Assembly: GCF_003326475.1 (NCBI RefSeq)
Contig: NZ_JPWA01000024.1
Coordinates: forward strand, 16,919 to 80,918
DNA from: Thalassospira xianhensis MCCC 1A02616
GTDB taxonomy: Bacteria > Pseudomonadota > Alphaproteobacteria > Rhodospirillales > Thalassospiraceae
Direction: 5' to 3'
Length of the DNA stretch: 64,000 nucleotides
The notes under the pieces were generated by a model. It had not been told where the DNA came from, did not search any database, and was given only the letters and a program-made list of their open reading frames with translations. Positions within the stretch are counted from its first letter, which is position 1. Each line of letters opens with the position of its first letter. Shown piece after piece: positions 53,022 to 63,247 of the stretch. The position numbers and the translations under genes were made by a program.

Positions 53022-53258
53022 ATGCCTTATGTGAATATCAAGATCACCCGTGAGGGAACCACCACGGGAGAAACCAGCACCACGGTCAAAGAAAAGCAGG
53101 CCCTGATAAAGGGGGTTAGCGACCTTTTGTTCGAGGTTCTGGGCAAACCGCATAACAGCACCTTCGTTGTCATCGACGAGGTCGAGACAGATAACTGGGG
53201 CGTTGGCGGCATTCCGGTTACCGAGCATCGAAAACAGGCTGCGGTAAAGACCGGCTGA
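53022..53258 (+). CDS. 4-oxalocrotonate tautomerase-family protein
   Basis: 78 residues from the ATG at 53022, which has AAGGAGAA just upstream; Pro2 becomes the N-terminal catalytic proline after Met removal (MPYVNIKITREG). Family marks are KQALIKGVSDLLFEVLGKP and FVVIDEVETDNWGVGG. Enzymes of this family isomerise enol/keto acids. It lies 52 bases behind the SDR gene, before a strong terminator, so the two form one unit under the divergent LysR regulator. Confidence 0.9.
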   Translation: MPYVNIKITREGTTTGETSTTVKEKQALIKGVSDLLFEVLGKPHNSTFVVIDEVETDNWGVGGIPVTEHRKQAAVKTG

Positions 53259-53285
53259 AACCGGTTTCAAGCCAAATACAAGGAC

Positions 53286-53322
53286 AAAGGGCGCAGCCAA
53301 ATAGCTGCGCCCTTTTCTTTGT
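53286..53322. terminator. Terminator of the SDR-tautomerase unit
   Basis: AAAGGGCGCAGC (53286-53297) pairs with GCTGCGCCCTTT (53304-53315), a six-base loop, then TTCTTTG. It also faces the convergent oxidoreductase gene ending at 53340. Confidence 0.9.
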
Positions 53323-53339
53323 CTTCTTTTCGGTAGGTA

Positions 53340-54341
53340 TCAGGAACTGACCATTTCCCAGCTTCCGGTACGTGCAGAACGGTTCAGGGCATCGAGAATT
53401 TGCATATTGGCGATGGCGTCCTCAATCGGGTAATCGACCGGGCTTTCGCCATTAAAGATCGCCGTCGCATTTTCGCCCTGCAGGGTATAATGGTTGCAAA
53501 CCGGGAATTTGATTTCGCGTGCTTCGTCAAAGCCGGGCTGCTTCTGCGTGCCGACCCGAATCAGTGCCGGATTTTCCGGAATCGGATTGAACGGCATGAT
53601 GATTTCAATGCGTCCTTCGGTGCCTAGTATATGAACGCGCTGCACCGCAGCCGACTGTGTGCCGCAAACAAAACTTGCCTGAACGCCGCTTCCGAAATCG
53701 AGCATGCCCGAAACAAGCCGGTCGGTGCCGAATTTCGGATCCTTGTCCATCAGGGAAACCACACGGACCGGTTCCTTGCCGGTGATGTAGCGCGGGCCGA
53801 CGATGCAGTAACAGCCGATATCAAGCAAACCGCCGCCGCCGATATCCTTCTTGTTGCGCACATTATTCGGATCGGCATTGAAATAGGTAAAAATGCTTTG
53901 CACTGTGGTGATCGTGCCGATCTGACCGCTTTCGACAAGCCGACGTGCTTCCTGCCATTGCGGATGATGACGAACCATAAAGGCCTCAAGCACGTGTTTG
54001 CCGCTTTTGTCGCGGGCTGCGATCAGGCGTTTGGCATCTTCGGTATCCAGTCCGATCGGCTTCTCGCACAATACGTGTTTTCCGGCTTCCAGTGCCTTGA
54101 TCGTCCATTCAACATGCAAATGGTTGGGCAGTGGATTATAAATCGCCTCGATTGATGGATCGGCCAGCAGTTCCTCATAGGAGCCATAGGCGCGCGGAAT
54201 GCGCAGGTTTTGGGCGGTTTCGCGCGTTTTTTCAAGATCACGCCCGGCAATGGCAAGGATTTCAAGCTTGTCGCTCTCCTGCATGGCCGGAATGACTTTT
54301 TCCGTGCCGATCTTTGCCGTACTGATGACGCCCCACTTCAT
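53340..54341 (-). CDS. Gfo/Idh/MocA-family oxidoreductase
   Basis: 333 residues from the ATG at 54341 (MKWGVISTAKIG); an ATG at 54377 is unlikely. NAD(P)-dependent dehydrogenase of sugars or cyclitols. The N-terminal Rossmann fold has GVISTAKIGTEKVIPAMQ, and the EKP motif appears as HVLCEKPIGLD. The region FMVRHHPQWQEARRLVESGQIG is typical of the xylose/glucose dehydrogenase-like subgroup. Monocistronic; substrate unknown. Confidence 0.9.
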   Translation of the reverse strand: MKWGVISTAKIGTEKVIPAMQESDKLEILAIAGRDLEKTRETAQNLRIPRAYGSYEELLADPSIEAIYNPLPNHLHVEWTIKALEAGKHVLCEKPIGLDTEDAKRLIAARDKSGKHVLEAFMVRHHPQWQEARRLVESGQIGTITTVQSIFTYFNADPNNVRNKKDIGGGGLLDIGCYCIVGPRYITGKEPVRVVSLMDKDPKFGTDRLVSGMLDFGSGVQASFVCGTQSAAVQRVHILGTEGRIEIIMPFNPIPENPALIRVGTQKQPGFDEAREIKFPVCNHYTLQGENATAIFNGESPVDYPIEDAIANMQILDALNRSARTGSWEMVSS

Positions 54342-54614
54342 TCCGATACTCCGTATTGTTTTCTCTTTGTGGCGCACATGACGGTTCAGGCCGGTGCGCC
54401 GTGTTAATTTCGCCCGGAATGGCGGGCGTGTTCAAGATATTGAATTGATTTAATTAGGCCACTTGCCCGATCATGCAAGATGTTCAAACGGATGGGATGC
54501 CTGTTCGGTCGGATTGGATGGAATGATATACCCGATGTAAAACCCGCAGTCCCCCGAATTGCGCGACTTTGCGAAGTTCCGGGGAAAACAGGGCAAAAAA
54601 GTAAAAATATGCGC

Positions 54615-54643
54615 TTGACGTCCGGGGCTCCCGGCGATAAAAA
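54615..54643 (+). promoter_or_regulatory. Promoter of tRNA-His
   Basis: TTGACG (54615-54620), a 17-base spacer and TAAAAA (54638-54643), with the tRNA starting 15 bases later. A GC-rich discriminator (CCGCGCC) follows, as in stringently controlled tRNA promoters. Confidence 0.65.
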
Positions 54644-54657
54644 CCGCGCCACACGAC

Positions 54658-54735
54658 GGCGGGTGTAGCTCAGGTGGTTAGAGCACCAGATTGTGGCTCT
54701 GGGGGCCGTGGGTTCAAGTCCCATCACTCGCCCCA
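54658..54735 (+). tRNA. tRNA-His (GUG)
   Basis: Cloverleaf with the anticodon in GATTGTGGCT. The acceptor stem GCGGGTG pairs with CACTCGC, and the extra 5' G (position -1) faces C73, the identity mark of tRNA-His. The T arm is GTGGGTTCAAGTCCCAT, and CCA is encoded. Confidence 0.95.
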
Positions 54736-54739
54736 TGTG

Positions 54740-54773
54740 AAAAGGTCAGGCAGAAATGCCTGGCCTTTTGTCT
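54740..54773 (+). terminator. Terminator of tRNA-His
   Basis: AAAAGGTCAGGCA (54740-54752), loop GAAA, TGCCTGGCCTTTT (54757-54769), with one G-T pair, then GTCTTT. Confidence 0.9.
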
Positions 54774-54871
54774 TTCTGGCCGCTTTCCAATTCCAAAATC
54801 GGGACTGATCTGCTAGTTAGCCTGTGCGCTCGCGCCCATTCGTTTGTTCCGGTTCCGAGGAGGTCGCCCCC

Positions 54872-55924
54872 ATGTCCGCAAATTCAGTAAATCGCATTAC
54901 CCTTCGCCGCCCCGATGACTGGCATTTGCATCTGCGCGATGGCGCGATGCTTGAAGGGGTTATTGGCGAAACCAGCGAACATTTTGCGCGTGCGATCATC
55001 ATGCCGAACCTTGTGCCGCCGGTGGTCAAGACCGCGGATGCGATTGCCTATCGTGACCGGATTAACGCGGTCATCCCGCAGGGGCACGATTTTACGCCGC
55101 TGATGACGCTTTATCTGACCGAGGGTAGCAATCCCGACGATGTCGAAGAAGGGTATCGAAATGGCGTGATCACGGCGTTGAAGCTGTATCCGGCCGGGGC
55201 AACCACCAACTCGGCAAGTGGTGTGCGCGATTTCGACAAGGCGATGCCGGTGCTGGAACGCATGGCAAGCCTTGGTATTCCTCTTTGCGTGCACGGCGAA
55301 GTTACAGACCCTGAAATAGATATTTTCGACCGCGAGGCGGTGTTTATCGACCGCGTTCTTGATCCGTTGCGCACGCGTTTGCCGGAACTGCGCGTGATTA
55401 TGGAACACATCACGACGGAAGACGGCGTTGAATATGTCAAAGCCAATGACAAGAACCTTGGTGCGACGATCACCACCCATCATCTGATCATCAACCGCAA
55501 TGCCATTCTGGTCGGCGGTATTCATCCGCATTTCTATTGCCTGCCGGTGGCCAAGCGCGAAAAACATCGTCAGGCACTGCGCAAGGCGGCTACCAGCGGC
55601 GATGTCCGCTTTTTCCTGGGCACGGACTCTGCGCCACATACCGATGACCGCAAGGAAAGCGCATGTGGTTGCGCCGGTATCTTTACCGCCAATAATACTG
55701 TCCAGCTTCTGGCGCATGTGTTCGAGGAAGAAGGGGCACTTGACAAGCTTGAGGGCTTTGCCTCGGTTAACGGTCCGCAATTCTATGGACTGCCGTTGAA
55801 TGGCGACAAGATCACGCTGGAAAAGCGCAGTGAGGCGGCCACATTTCCGTCCAAGATTGATACCGGTGATGGTCCGGTAACAGTGTTTGATCCGGGTTTC
55901 CCGATTTATTGGCACTATGCGTAA
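54872..55924 (+). CDS. pyrC: Dihydroorotase
   Basis: 350 residues from the ATG at 54872 (E. coli PyrC 348). Zinc amidohydrolase that cyclises carbamoyl-aspartate in pyrimidine synthesis. His18 and His20 lie in WHLHLRDG, the carbamylated Lys is probably in [13 protein letters not shown] (about residue 103), and the Asp in LGTDSAPH. It is the shorter type II enzyme found alone, not fused with aspartate transcarbamylase. The frame is open to 54824, but the start is set by AGGAGG before [10 protein letters not shown]. Confidence 0.95.
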   Translation: MSANSVNRITLRRPDDWHLHLRDGAMLEGVIGETSEHFARAIIMPNLVPPVVKTADAIAYRDRINAVIPQGHDFTPLMTLYLTEGSNPDDVEEGYRNGVITALKLYPAGATTNSASGVRDFDKAMPVLERMASLGIPLCVHGEVTDPEIDIFDREAVFIDRVLDPLRTRLPELRVIMEHITTEDGVEYVKANDKNLGATITTHHLIINRNAILVGGIHPHFYCLPVAKREKHRQALRKAATSGDVRFFLGTDSAPHTDDRKESACGCAGIFTANNTVQLLAHVFEEEGALDKLEGFASVNGPQFYGLPLNGDKITLEKRSEAATFPSKIDTGDGPVTVFDPGFPIYWHYA

Positions 55925-56001
55925 GGAATAGGCCTTGTTGTCGTATCTGCATGGCTTCGCGCGATACGACCCTATGGCAAATAGCCAACGGGAGGACGCG
56001 T

Positions 56002-56388
56002 GTGAGCATTCCTGATCTTGCTGAAATTTACCGCGGATACATTGATTGTCTGAACCGTCAGGATTGGGACAATCTTGGCACATTTGTTAACGATGATGTG
56101 CAGTACAATGGCGAATATGTTGGGTTGTCCGGGTATCGGGCAATGCTTGAACGTGATTTCCGAGAGATCCCGGATCTTTGGTTCAATATCAAATTTTTGG
56201 TGTCTGATGAAAAGCGTGTTGGCAGTCGCCTTGACTTCCACTGTTCTCCCCAGGGAAAATTCCTTGGCGTTAACGTGAACGGGAAAAGAATTTCATTTTC
56301 GGAGAATGTTTTTTACGAGTTCCGGGACGGAAAAATTCTTGATGTCTGGTCGGTTATCGATAAGGCCGCTGTCGAGGCCCAGCTTTAA
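56002..56388 (+). CDS. SnoaL-like (NTF2-fold) protein
   Basis: 128 residues from a GTG at 56002, chosen because GGGAGGA (55990-55996) precedes it. The pattern IPDLAEIYRGYIDCLNRQDWDNL, LSGYRAMLERDFREIPDLWF and FSENVFYEFRDGKILDVWSV is that of the SnoaL/ester-cyclase branch of the NTF2 fold. Members bind or isomerise small hydrophobic or polyketide-like molecules. Function here unknown; it stands alone behind pyrC. Confidence 0.85.
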   Translation: MSIPDLAEIYRGYIDCLNRQDWDNLGTFVNDDVQYNGEYVGLSGYRAMLERDFREIPDLWFNIKFLVSDEKRVGSRLDFHCSPQGKFLGVNVNGKRISFSENVFYEFRDGKILDVWSVIDKAAVEAQL

Positions 56389-56421
56389 TCTAATCCCGTG
56401 CCGAGCTATTTGGGCACGAAT

Positions 56422-57225
56422 TCAGCCACTGATATCCAAATGATTGGTGGCGCTGCCCAGTCCGAGAGACATGCGATAACTTTCGGCCGCCGCAATGGCC
56501 TGCGTTGCGATCATCGCACTGATATTACGTGAGGCACCCTGCGCAACATTGAAGTCGGCCGATGATGTTCCGGGCATGGAGGCGGCGCGCGATATGGCGG
56601 CCTGATTGGCAATCGCCGCAATCCCGTCAAGGCCCTGAAGCGGGTGAATGCTAACCTTGCCTCCGGTGGCATAAAGTCGCCCGTCGGGACCGGCGGTATA
56701 GCTGTAACTGATCATCCCGGCATTCGCACCAGCAAGGGTCTGATGGCTCTCTTCCTCTGTCCGGACATTGGCGTCCCGTGCCTGCAATTCACGTACAATC
56801 TCTCGTTCCCGGTCGGTCAGAAGGGCCGGATTGCTTGTTGGTGGGCGGGAACTTTCGGGTATCTCCTCGCGGGCTTCGCGTTGTTGGGCGGCATTGCTTC
56901 GGGTATCGGAGGGAGATGCGCCGGGCAGAGTGCGCGGATCAAGCTGCTGAATAATGGTAACGATTGATGCCGTGAAGTTAACCGGTGCGGAAGGCTGACT
57001 GGCTACCGGATCGGATGCCTGTGCCTGTACGCCAGAGGCAGGGCCATTGATCGGGCGAATTGAAACAGCTACAGGTCTTGACTGTGACACAGCAAAATTG
57101 TCACCGGCGGGATCCGAACTCGACGGTTGTTGTTGCCCGGAGCCGGGCAGGGCACGTGCGGCAATGACTTGCCCCAGTTGCCCGCCACTGCCGGGTATAA
57201 GCTGAATTGCACCGGCCTGTGTCAT
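56422..57225 (-). CDS. SprA-related protein with a degenerate HExxH motif
   Basis: 267 residues from the ATG at 57225. A long Pro/Ser/Ala/Gln-rich, probably disordered N-terminal half (1-130) precedes a SprA-related domain (LLTDREREIVRELQARDANV ... GPDGRLYATGGKVSI). Family members carry a zinc-protease-like RxHExxH after the ARD stretch; here the corresponding residues are Glu157-Glu158-x-x-His161 (RTEEESHQTLAG), so the first His is Glu. Catalysis is doubtful. No signal peptide. Monocistronic and convergent with the SnoaL-like gene. Confidence 0.8.
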   Translation of the reverse strand: MTQAGAIQLIPGSGGQLGQVIAARALPGSGQQQPSSSDPAGDNFAVSQSRPVAVSIRPINGPASGVQAQASDPVASQPSAPVNFTASIVTIIQQLDPRTLPGASPSDTRSNAAQQREAREEIPESSRPPTSNPALLTDREREIVRELQARDANVRTEEESHQTLAGANAGMISYSYTAGPDGRLYATGGKVSIHPLQGLDGIAAIANQAAISRAASMPGTSSADFNVAQGASRNISAMIATQAIAAAESYRMSLGLGSATNHLDISG

Positions 57226-57358
57226 ACAGTCATTATATATCAACCGTTGGTTAAGTATACAAAATTGGCTGTTCTGCCATCACGGCAGTTTGATGTGACC
57301 TTTAAGGGGTGATCGACCATAGAATACAGAACATGGATGGCGCTGGGGAAATGATAAC

Positions 57359-58201
57359 TTGAAACGTTTATGGGGGCTGGCCGTAATTGGGCTTTGGGCA
57401 ATTTTACCGCCGGAGGCAATTGCCGCACCGGATGGCGATCTGTGGCCTGACTGGCAGACCCATGAGGATTCAAACGAAACAGAGATTGATCATTCTGACT
57501 GGCAGACGGTTCTTGATCATCATTTGATTGTGGTTTCGTCGGGTGTCACCAAGTTTGATTACGCCGGAGCCAAATCATCAAGTCGTGCAAAAATTTCAGA
57601 TTACCTTGCCGCAATGCAATCCATTGAAATCGATGGATACAGCCGCGAACAGCAAATGGCATTCTGGATCAATCTTTACAATGCGCAAACCGTTGCGGTG
57701 GTCCTGGATCATTATCCGGTCGACAGTATTCGCGACATAAATATTTCGCCTGGCTGGTTTTCGGTGGGGCCATGGGACAAAAAATTTCTGCTGATCGAAG
57801 GACGGTCACTGAGCCTGAATGATATTGAGCATCGCATCCTGCGTCCGATCTGGCAGGACCCCCGCATTCACTATGTGCTTAACTGCGCCTCAATCGGTTG
57901 TCCTGCACTGGCGGCGTCGGCCTTTGACGGCAGCCGGATAGAAGAACAGCTTGATAAGGCTGCTTTGGCGTTCATCCGGGATGAACGTGCGGTACGAGTG
58001 GCAGAAGATGGATCAGAGGTAGAGTTTTCATCGCTTTTTGACTGGTATCGATCCGATTTTGGCAAAAGCGACGCTGCATTTTCCGATCATCTGGCGCGCT
58101 ATGCCGGACTGGAATTCGCAACATGGCTGAGTGTCCACGGCGATGATTTACCAATCAGCAGCTATCATTACGACTGGTCATTGAACGACAGCGGTTCATA
58201 A
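57359..58201 (+). CDS. DUF547-domain exported protein
   Basis: 280 residues from a TTG at 57359 (GGGGAAA upstream). A signal peptide (KRLWGLAVIGLWAILPPEAIA-AP, cleavage near residue 23) sends it to the periplasm. DUF547 marks are QQMAFWINLYNAQTVAVVLDHYP, LSLNDIEHRILRPIWQDPRIHYVLNCASIGCPAL and WYRSDFG. The family has a papain-like permuted fold; the Cys in NCASIGCP is the conserved one. Biochemical function unknown. Confidence 0.87.
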   Translation: MKRLWGLAVIGLWAILPPEAIAAPDGDLWPDWQTHEDSNETEIDHSDWQTVLDHHLIVVSSGVTKFDYAGAKSSSRAKISDYLAAMQSIEIDGYSREQQMAFWINLYNAQTVAVVLDHYPVDSIRDINISPGWFSVGPWDKKFLLIEGRSLSLNDIEHRILRPIWQDPRIHYVLNCASIGCPALAASAFDGSRIEEQLDKAALAFIRDERAVRVAEDGSEVEFSSLFDWYRSDFGKSDAAFSDHLARYAGLEFATWLSVHGDDLPISSYHYDWSLNDSGS

Positions 58202-58212
58202 GTCGGGTGCGT

Positions 58213-58449
58213 TCAAGCAGCATCCGGGCGGAGGCCGGTCATTCGCCAGTCATGGGGGGCTGCGCCACTGCTGCGAACCCGAATAGGGCGCAATGGCAGA
58301 CGGTTTTGCAAAACCTGATCAATCGTGTGACGAACGTCACTGGCAGAAATGCCATCATAGCGCATTAATGTCTGGACGATCGGATCGTCCAGCATTTCGT
58401 CGATGGTCAGTTCCTGATCCACATATTTCATTGCTCGCATCCCATTCAT
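58213..58449 (-). CDS. Small conserved-looking protein of unknown function
   Basis: About 78 residues from the ATG at 58449; ATGs at 58440, 58431 and the open frame up to 58593 are alternatives. The core VDQELTIDEMLDDPIVQTLM then RYDGISASDVRHTI looks like a structured helical domain, and the tail is basic. No family recognised. It lies tail-to-tail with the DUF547 gene, 11 bases apart. Confidence 0.55.
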   Translation of the reverse strand: MNGMRAMKYVDQELTIDEMLDDPIVQTLMRYDGISASDVRHTIDQVLQNRLPLRPIRVRSSGAAPHDWRMTGLRPDAA

Positions 58450-58744
58450 ATCGTTGCGCTCACAGTAAGGCGATTGAAAATCATTCGCAACAATTAAGTT
58501 GTGTCCATTATCTTTTTTCATCTTTTCGCTGCAATAGCGTTGTGCTGCGTCAAAGCCCGCCGGGCGGTTTTGCGCTAAAAAACTGCTTTTCATTTGATGA
58601 GACGTTCCGCCGATGGCTGACTACAGCCTGCAGCGTTTATTTTTCAGCTATTTTCTTGATTCTCGTGTTTCCTGGCTCTAACGCTGTCAGTTGGCTTCAA
58701 TGTCCGATAAAGCCCAAAAACTGTGGCAAGAATAGGCTGGGAAG

Positions 58745-59707
58745 ATGACACGTCCGGGATTTCGTGAATTTGCGCTGCTGTTTTTGCTGGCGCTGATGTG
58801 GGGCAGTTCGTTTACCTTCATCAAGATCGGTGTGCATGCCTATTCGCCGCTGGTGGTTGCGGCCGGGCGATTGGCTGTTGCCGCACTGGTGCTATGGGCG
58901 TTTGCTTTTATCCGCAAAAGCGATCTTCCCAAGGGACGGCGCGCGTGGTGGTCGACCTTCTTTGTCGCGTTGCTGGGGAATTCTGTTCCTTTTTTCCTGA
59001 TAAGTTATGGCGAAACGGAAATCGATGCTGGGCTGGCGGCAATTCTGATGTCTGTTGTGCCGCTGACGACGGTGGCGCTGGCGCATTTCGTGACGAATGA
59101 TGAAAAGCTTTCGACGGGCAAGGCGCTCGGCGTGGTGCTTGGCACTATCGGTGTGATTGTTCTGGTTGGACCGGAAACCCTGACGGGGCTTGGCGGGCAG
59201 CTTGTTTTTCAGCTTGCGGTTCTGATCGCAGCCGTGTGCTACGCGATTTCATCACTGGTGGCGCGTAATCTGCGCGATCAGCCGCGCGTCGGATCTGCGG
59301 CGGTGATCCTGACTTTTGCCGCAGTGATGCTGGCACCCTTTGCGCTGTTTGTTGATCAGCCCTGGAATATGGGGTGGGATGTCGATGGCGCGCTTTCGAT
59401 CCTGTATCTGGGGATTTTCCCGACTGGTATTGCCATGTTCTTGATCCTGTATCTGATTGCGCGTGCCGGAGCGAGCTTTGTGGTGTTTAACAATTACCTT
59501 GTGCCTGCAGTCGGTGTGATGGTCGGTTTTCTTGTGCTTCGGGAAGTGCCTCAGCCCACCAGCGTCATCGCGCTTGGCGTTATTCTGGCCGGTATCGCCG
59601 TTTCGCAGATACGTTTCGGGTGCAAACCGGTCAGGGATAGCAACGTTGCCGAAATGGAATGTGACCCCGTAACCCCGATCATGACCGCACCCGACAGCAA
59701 AAAGTAG
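58745..59707 (+). CDS. EamA/DMT-family transporter
   Basis: 320 residues with ten membrane segments in two EamA repeats: FLLALMWGSSFTFIKIGVHAYSPLVVAAGRLAVAALVLWAF begins the first, and FPTGIAMFLILYLIARAGASFVVFNNYLVPAVGVMVGFL lies in the second. A charged cytosolic tail of about 30 residues follows. Substrate unknown. It is the fourth intact EamA gene in the window and has no neighbouring regulator. Confidence 0.88.
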   Translation: MTRPGFREFALLFLLALMWGSSFTFIKIGVHAYSPLVVAAGRLAVAALVLWAFAFIRKSDLPKGRRAWWSTFFVALLGNSVPFFLISYGETEIDAGLAAILMSVVPLTTVALAHFVTNDEKLSTGKALGVVLGTIGVIVLVGPETLTGLGGQLVFQLAVLIAAVCYAISSLVARNLRDQPRVGSAAVILTFAAVMLAPFALFVDQPWNMGWDVDGALSILYLGIFPTGIAMFLILYLIARAGASFVVFNNYLVPAVGVMVGFLVLREVPQPTSVIALGVILAGIAVSQIRFGCKPVRDSNVAEMECDPVTPIMTAPDSKK

Positions 59708-59898
59708 CGCTCTGGCAGGGCAATTTTGCGCAAAATACGATTATTTCCGTCGTTTGTGCCTAATGCCGGGGCGGGCGGATTTGTCAATATTGTTTGTGCC
59801 GGACAAACCTGATACTTTCCGGCTCACTGGTCAGGCATATGTCCATATGTCACGCCGATTGAAGCATTTCTGATCAAGCGTTTAAGAGGTCACGGCTT

Positions 59899-62700
59899 TT
59901 GTCCACCAAAGAGACCAATCCAGATAGCCGCGATATTATCCCGGTATCCATCGAACAAGAAATGCGCCGCAGCTATCTCGATTACGCGATGAGCGTGATC
60001 GTCAGCCGTGCGCTGCCCGACGTCCGCGACGGTTTGAAGCCGGTGCATCGCCGCATCCTTTATGCGATGCATGAAAACGGCTTTGAATGGAACAAGCCAT
60101 TCCGCAAATCCGCCCGTGTGGTCGGGGATGTGATGGGTAAATACCACCCGCATGGCGACAGCGCGATTTACGACGCGATGGTTCGCATGGCGCAGGGATT
60201 CTCCATGCGCCTGCCGTTGATTGACGGGCAGGGCAACTTCGGCTCGATGGACGGCGATAAGGCCGCTGCCATGCGTTACACCGAAGCCCGCATGGCAAAA
60301 TCAGCCCATTATCTGCTCGACGATATCGATAAGGAAACCATCGATTTCCGCGACAACTACGACGAAACCACCAAGGAGCCATCGGTTCTGCCGGCACGTT
60401 TTCCCAACATGCTGGTCAATGGGGCGGGCGGTATTGCGGTCGGTATGGCCACCAATATTCCGCCGCACAACCTTGGCGAAGTTATCGATGGCTGCATGGC
60501 CTATGTCGATAACCCGGCCATCACCGTCGAAGGTTTGATGGAATTCGTGCATGGTCCGGATTTTCCTACCGGTGCACTGATCCTTGGCCGTTCGGGTATT
60601 CATTCGGCCTTTAAAACCGGTCGTGGTTCTGTCGTCATGCGGGCACGTACCCATGTCGAGGAAATCCGCGCCAACCGTGAAGCCATCATTGTTACCGAAG
60701 TTCCCTTCCAGGTGAACAAGGCAACCCTGATGGAAAAGATCGCCGAACTGGTCCGTGACAAGAAGATCGAAGGCATTTCCGATCTGCGTGACGAGTCTGA
60801 CCGTTCAGGCGTTCGCATGGTTATCGAGATCAAGCGCGATGCGGTTGCCGATGTTGTTCTGAACCAGCTGTTCCGCTTTACCGCGCTTCAGACGTCGTTT
60901 GGCGTCAATATGCTGGCGCTGAACCGTGGCAAGCCGGAATTGATGAACCTGAAAGAAATCATTCAGGCCTTTGTCGAATTCCGCGAAGAAGTCATCACAC
61001 GCCGGACCATTCACCTGCTGAAAAAGGCACGTGAACGTGCCCATCTTGTGGTTGGTCTTGGCATTGCGGTTGCCAATATTGATGAAGTCATCCGTTTGAT
61101 TCGTGCCGCAGCTGACCCGCAGATTGCGCGCGAGCAACTGATGGAACGCAGCTGGCCGGCGGGCGATATTGTTCCGCTGATCGAACTGATCGCTGATCCG
61201 AACCAGGTTGGTTCGGACGATGGCAATTACAAGCTTTCTGAAGCACAGGCGCGCGCAATCCTTGAACTGCGTCTGCATCGCCTGACCGGTCTGGAACGTG
61301 ATAAAATCGCGTCCGAATTGACCGAATTGGGCGAGAAGATCAAAGATTTCCTTGATATCCTTGGTTCACGCGAACGCAAGATGATCATCCTGAAGGATGA
61401 GCTGACGGAAATGCGGAACGAGTTCGCCAATGAACGTCGCAGTGAAATCCTTGAAGCCGAGTTCGAACACGACATCGAAGACCTGATTGCCCGTGAAGAT
61501 ATGGTCGTGACCGTATCGCACACCGGCTATATCCAGCGTGTTCCGCTGTCGACCTACCGTGCACAGCGTCGCGGCGGCAAAGGCCGTTCGGGCATGGCAA
61601 CGCGCGAAGAGGATTTCGTATCCAAACTGTTCGTCGCCAACACCCACACCCCGGTTCTGTTCTTCAGTTCCGAGGGGATGGTCTACAAGATGAAAGTCTG
61701 GCGCCTGCCGCTGGGCACGCCGCAATCGCGAGGCAAGGCGCTTGTGAACCTGCTGCCGCTGTCGGAGGGCGAATATATCACAACGGTTCTGCCGCTTCCC
61801 GACGAGGAAGAATGGCCGAACCTGCATGTGATGTTTGCTACCTCGACAGGTAACGTCCGTCGTAACAGCCTTGCCGATTTCGTGAATGTGAAATCGAACG
61901 GCAAGATCGCCATGAAGCTTGAAGAAGATCGTGGTGACAAGCTGATCGCGGTTCAGACCTGTACCGATGACGACGACATTCTGCTGACGACCCGTCTGGG
62001 TAAATGCATTCGTTTCCGTGTCGGGGACGTTCGTGTCTTTACCGGTCGTAACTCGGTCGGTGTGCGTGGTATTCGTCTGGCGGACGAGGACGCGGTCATC
62101 GCGATGTCTGTCCTGTTTGGCAATCATGCCTCGATGGAAGAACGTGACGAGTATCTTTCGATCGCAAGCAAACTACGCCGCGAGGAAATCTCGGCCGATG
62201 ATGCTTTGCCGTTGGAAATCCTCTCGCAGGAGCGTTACGACGAACTTCTCGCTGGTGATCAGCTGATTCTTTCGGTTACCGAAAACGGTTATGGCAAACG
62301 TACGTCTGCTTATGAATACCGTGTGACGGGCCGTGGTGGTCAGGGCTTTGCCAATATCGAGATGTCGGAACGTAACGGCAATGTCGCCGCGTCCTTCGTG
62401 ATCGAGGAAGGCGACGAGTTGATGATGGTCACCAATGGTGGCAAGGTCATCCGTATGCCGACACACGATATCCGCATAGCCGGGCGCAAGACACAGGGGG
62501 TTACCCTGTTCCGCACGGCTGAAGACGAACAGGTTGTTGCTGTCGAACGTCTGTCCAATCTGGGTGACAATGGTGATGAAGAGCTTGATGGCGAAGAAGG
62601 TGCAGAAGGCATCGAAATCGCATCAGGTGATGATGCACCGGTCGTTGCCGAAGATAGCAGCGAGGCAGTGGAAGCCGGTTCTGACGACACCGACGAATAA
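59899..62700 (+). CDS. gyrA: DNA gyrase subunit A
   Basis: 933 residues, from a TTG start with AAGAGGT at 59884-59890. The breakage-reunion domain carries catalytic Tyr127 (AAAMRYTEA). The quinolone region [10 protein letters not shown] keeps Ser88 and Asp92, the susceptible-type residues (E. coli Ser83, Asp87). The C-terminal beta-pinwheel contains the GyrA-box QRRGGKG and ends in an acidic tail rich in Glu, Asp, Gly and Ala. Introduces negative supercoils with GyrB, which is not in the window. Confidence 0.97.
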   Translation: MSTKETNPDSRDIIPVSIEQEMRRSYLDYAMSVIVSRALPDVRDGLKPVHRRILYAMHENGFEWNKPFRKSARVVGDVMGKYHPHGDSAIYDAMVRMAQGFSMRLPLIDGQGNFGSMDGDKAAAMRYTEARMAKSAHYLLDDIDKETIDFRDNYDETTKEPSVLPARFPNMLVNGAGGIAVGMATNIPPHNLGEVIDGCMAYVDNPAITVEGLMEFVHGPDFPTGALILGRSGIHSAFKTGRGSVVMRARTHVEEIRANREAIIVTEVPFQVNKATLMEKIAELVRDKKIEGISDLRDESDRSGVRMVIEIKRDAVADVVLNQLFRFTALQTSFGVNMLALNRGKPELMNLKEIIQAFVEFREEVITRRTIHLLKKARERAHLVVGLGIAVANIDEVIRLIRAAADPQIAREQLMERSWPAGDIVPLIELIADPNQVGSDDGNYKLSEAQARAILELRLHRLTGLERDKIASELTELGEKIKDFLDILGSRERKMIILKDELTEMRNEFANERRSEILEAEFEHDIEDLIAREDMVVTVSHTGYIQRVPLSTYRAQRRGGKGRSGMATREEDFVSKLFVANTHTPVLFFSSEGMVYKMKVWRLPLGTPQSRGKALVNLLPLSEGEYITTVLPLPDEEEWPNLHVMFATSTGNVRRNSLADFVNVKSNGKIAMKLEEDRGDKLIAVQTCTDDDDILLTTRLGKCIRFRVGDVRVFTGRNSVGVRGIRLADEDAVIAMSVLFGNHASMEERDEYLSIASKLRREEISADDALPLEILSQERYDELLAGDQLILSVTENGYGKRTSAYEYRVTGRGGQGFANIEMSERNGNVAASFVIEEGDELMMVTNGGKVIRMPTHDIRIAGRKTQGVTLFRTAEDEQVVAVERLSNLGDNGDEELDGEEGAEGIEIASGDDAPVVAEDSSEAVEAGSDDTDE

Positions 62701-62712
62701 AACGGAAGATCA

Positions 62713-63240
62713 ATGAACGAACAGTCTTCAAACGCCTCGCGTATCGGGATTTATCCGGGCACGTTTGACCCGGTGACCCAGGGGCATATGGACATTATTC
62801 GTCGCGCGACCCGCATCGTTGACAAGCTTATTGTCGGCGTTGCGGTCAATGCGGGAAAGGGCCCGATGTTTGGGGTCGAAGAACGTTGCGCACTGGTCGA
62901 AGAGGCTCTTAAGGCTGCGGGTGGCGAAGTTGCTGCCCGCACCATCGTAAAGCCGTTCGGATCGCTCCTGATGCAGTTTGCCCAGGAAAACGGGTCAAGC
63001 ATCATCATTCGTGGCCTGCGGGCCGTTTCGGATTTCGAATATGAATTCCAGATGGCCGGAATGAATGCCCGTCTTGCCCCGAAGGTCGAGACGGTCTTTT
63101 TAATGGCGTCGGACAAACAGCAATTCGTATCCTCACGCTTTGTGAAGGAAATTGCTCGTCTGGGCGGTAATGTTACAGAATTTGTGCCGGCAAACGTGCT
63201 GAAGCGACTGCACGAAAAGCTGGCCGAAGAAAAGGAATAG
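62713..63240 (+). CDS. coaD: Phosphopantetheine adenylyltransferase
   Basis: 175 residues. Fourth step of CoA synthesis: 4'-phosphopantetheine plus ATP to dephospho-CoA. Nucleotidyltransferase motifs are GIYPGTFDPVTQGHMDII at the start and FVSSRFVKEIARLGGNV near the end; IIRGLRAVSDFEYEFQMA is the family signature. It starts 12 bases behind gyrA and is followed 7 bases later by the cyclophilin, so the three may be co-transcribed. Confidence 0.96.
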   Translation: MNEQSSNASRIGIYPGTFDPVTQGHMDIIRRATRIVDKLIVGVAVNAGKGPMFGVEERCALVEEALKAAGGEVAARTIVKPFGSLLMQFAQENGSSIIIRGLRAVSDFEYEFQMAGMNARLAPKVETVFLMASDKQQFVSSRFVKEIARLGGNVTEFVPANVLKRLHEKLAEEKE

Positions 63241-63247
63241 CGCACCC

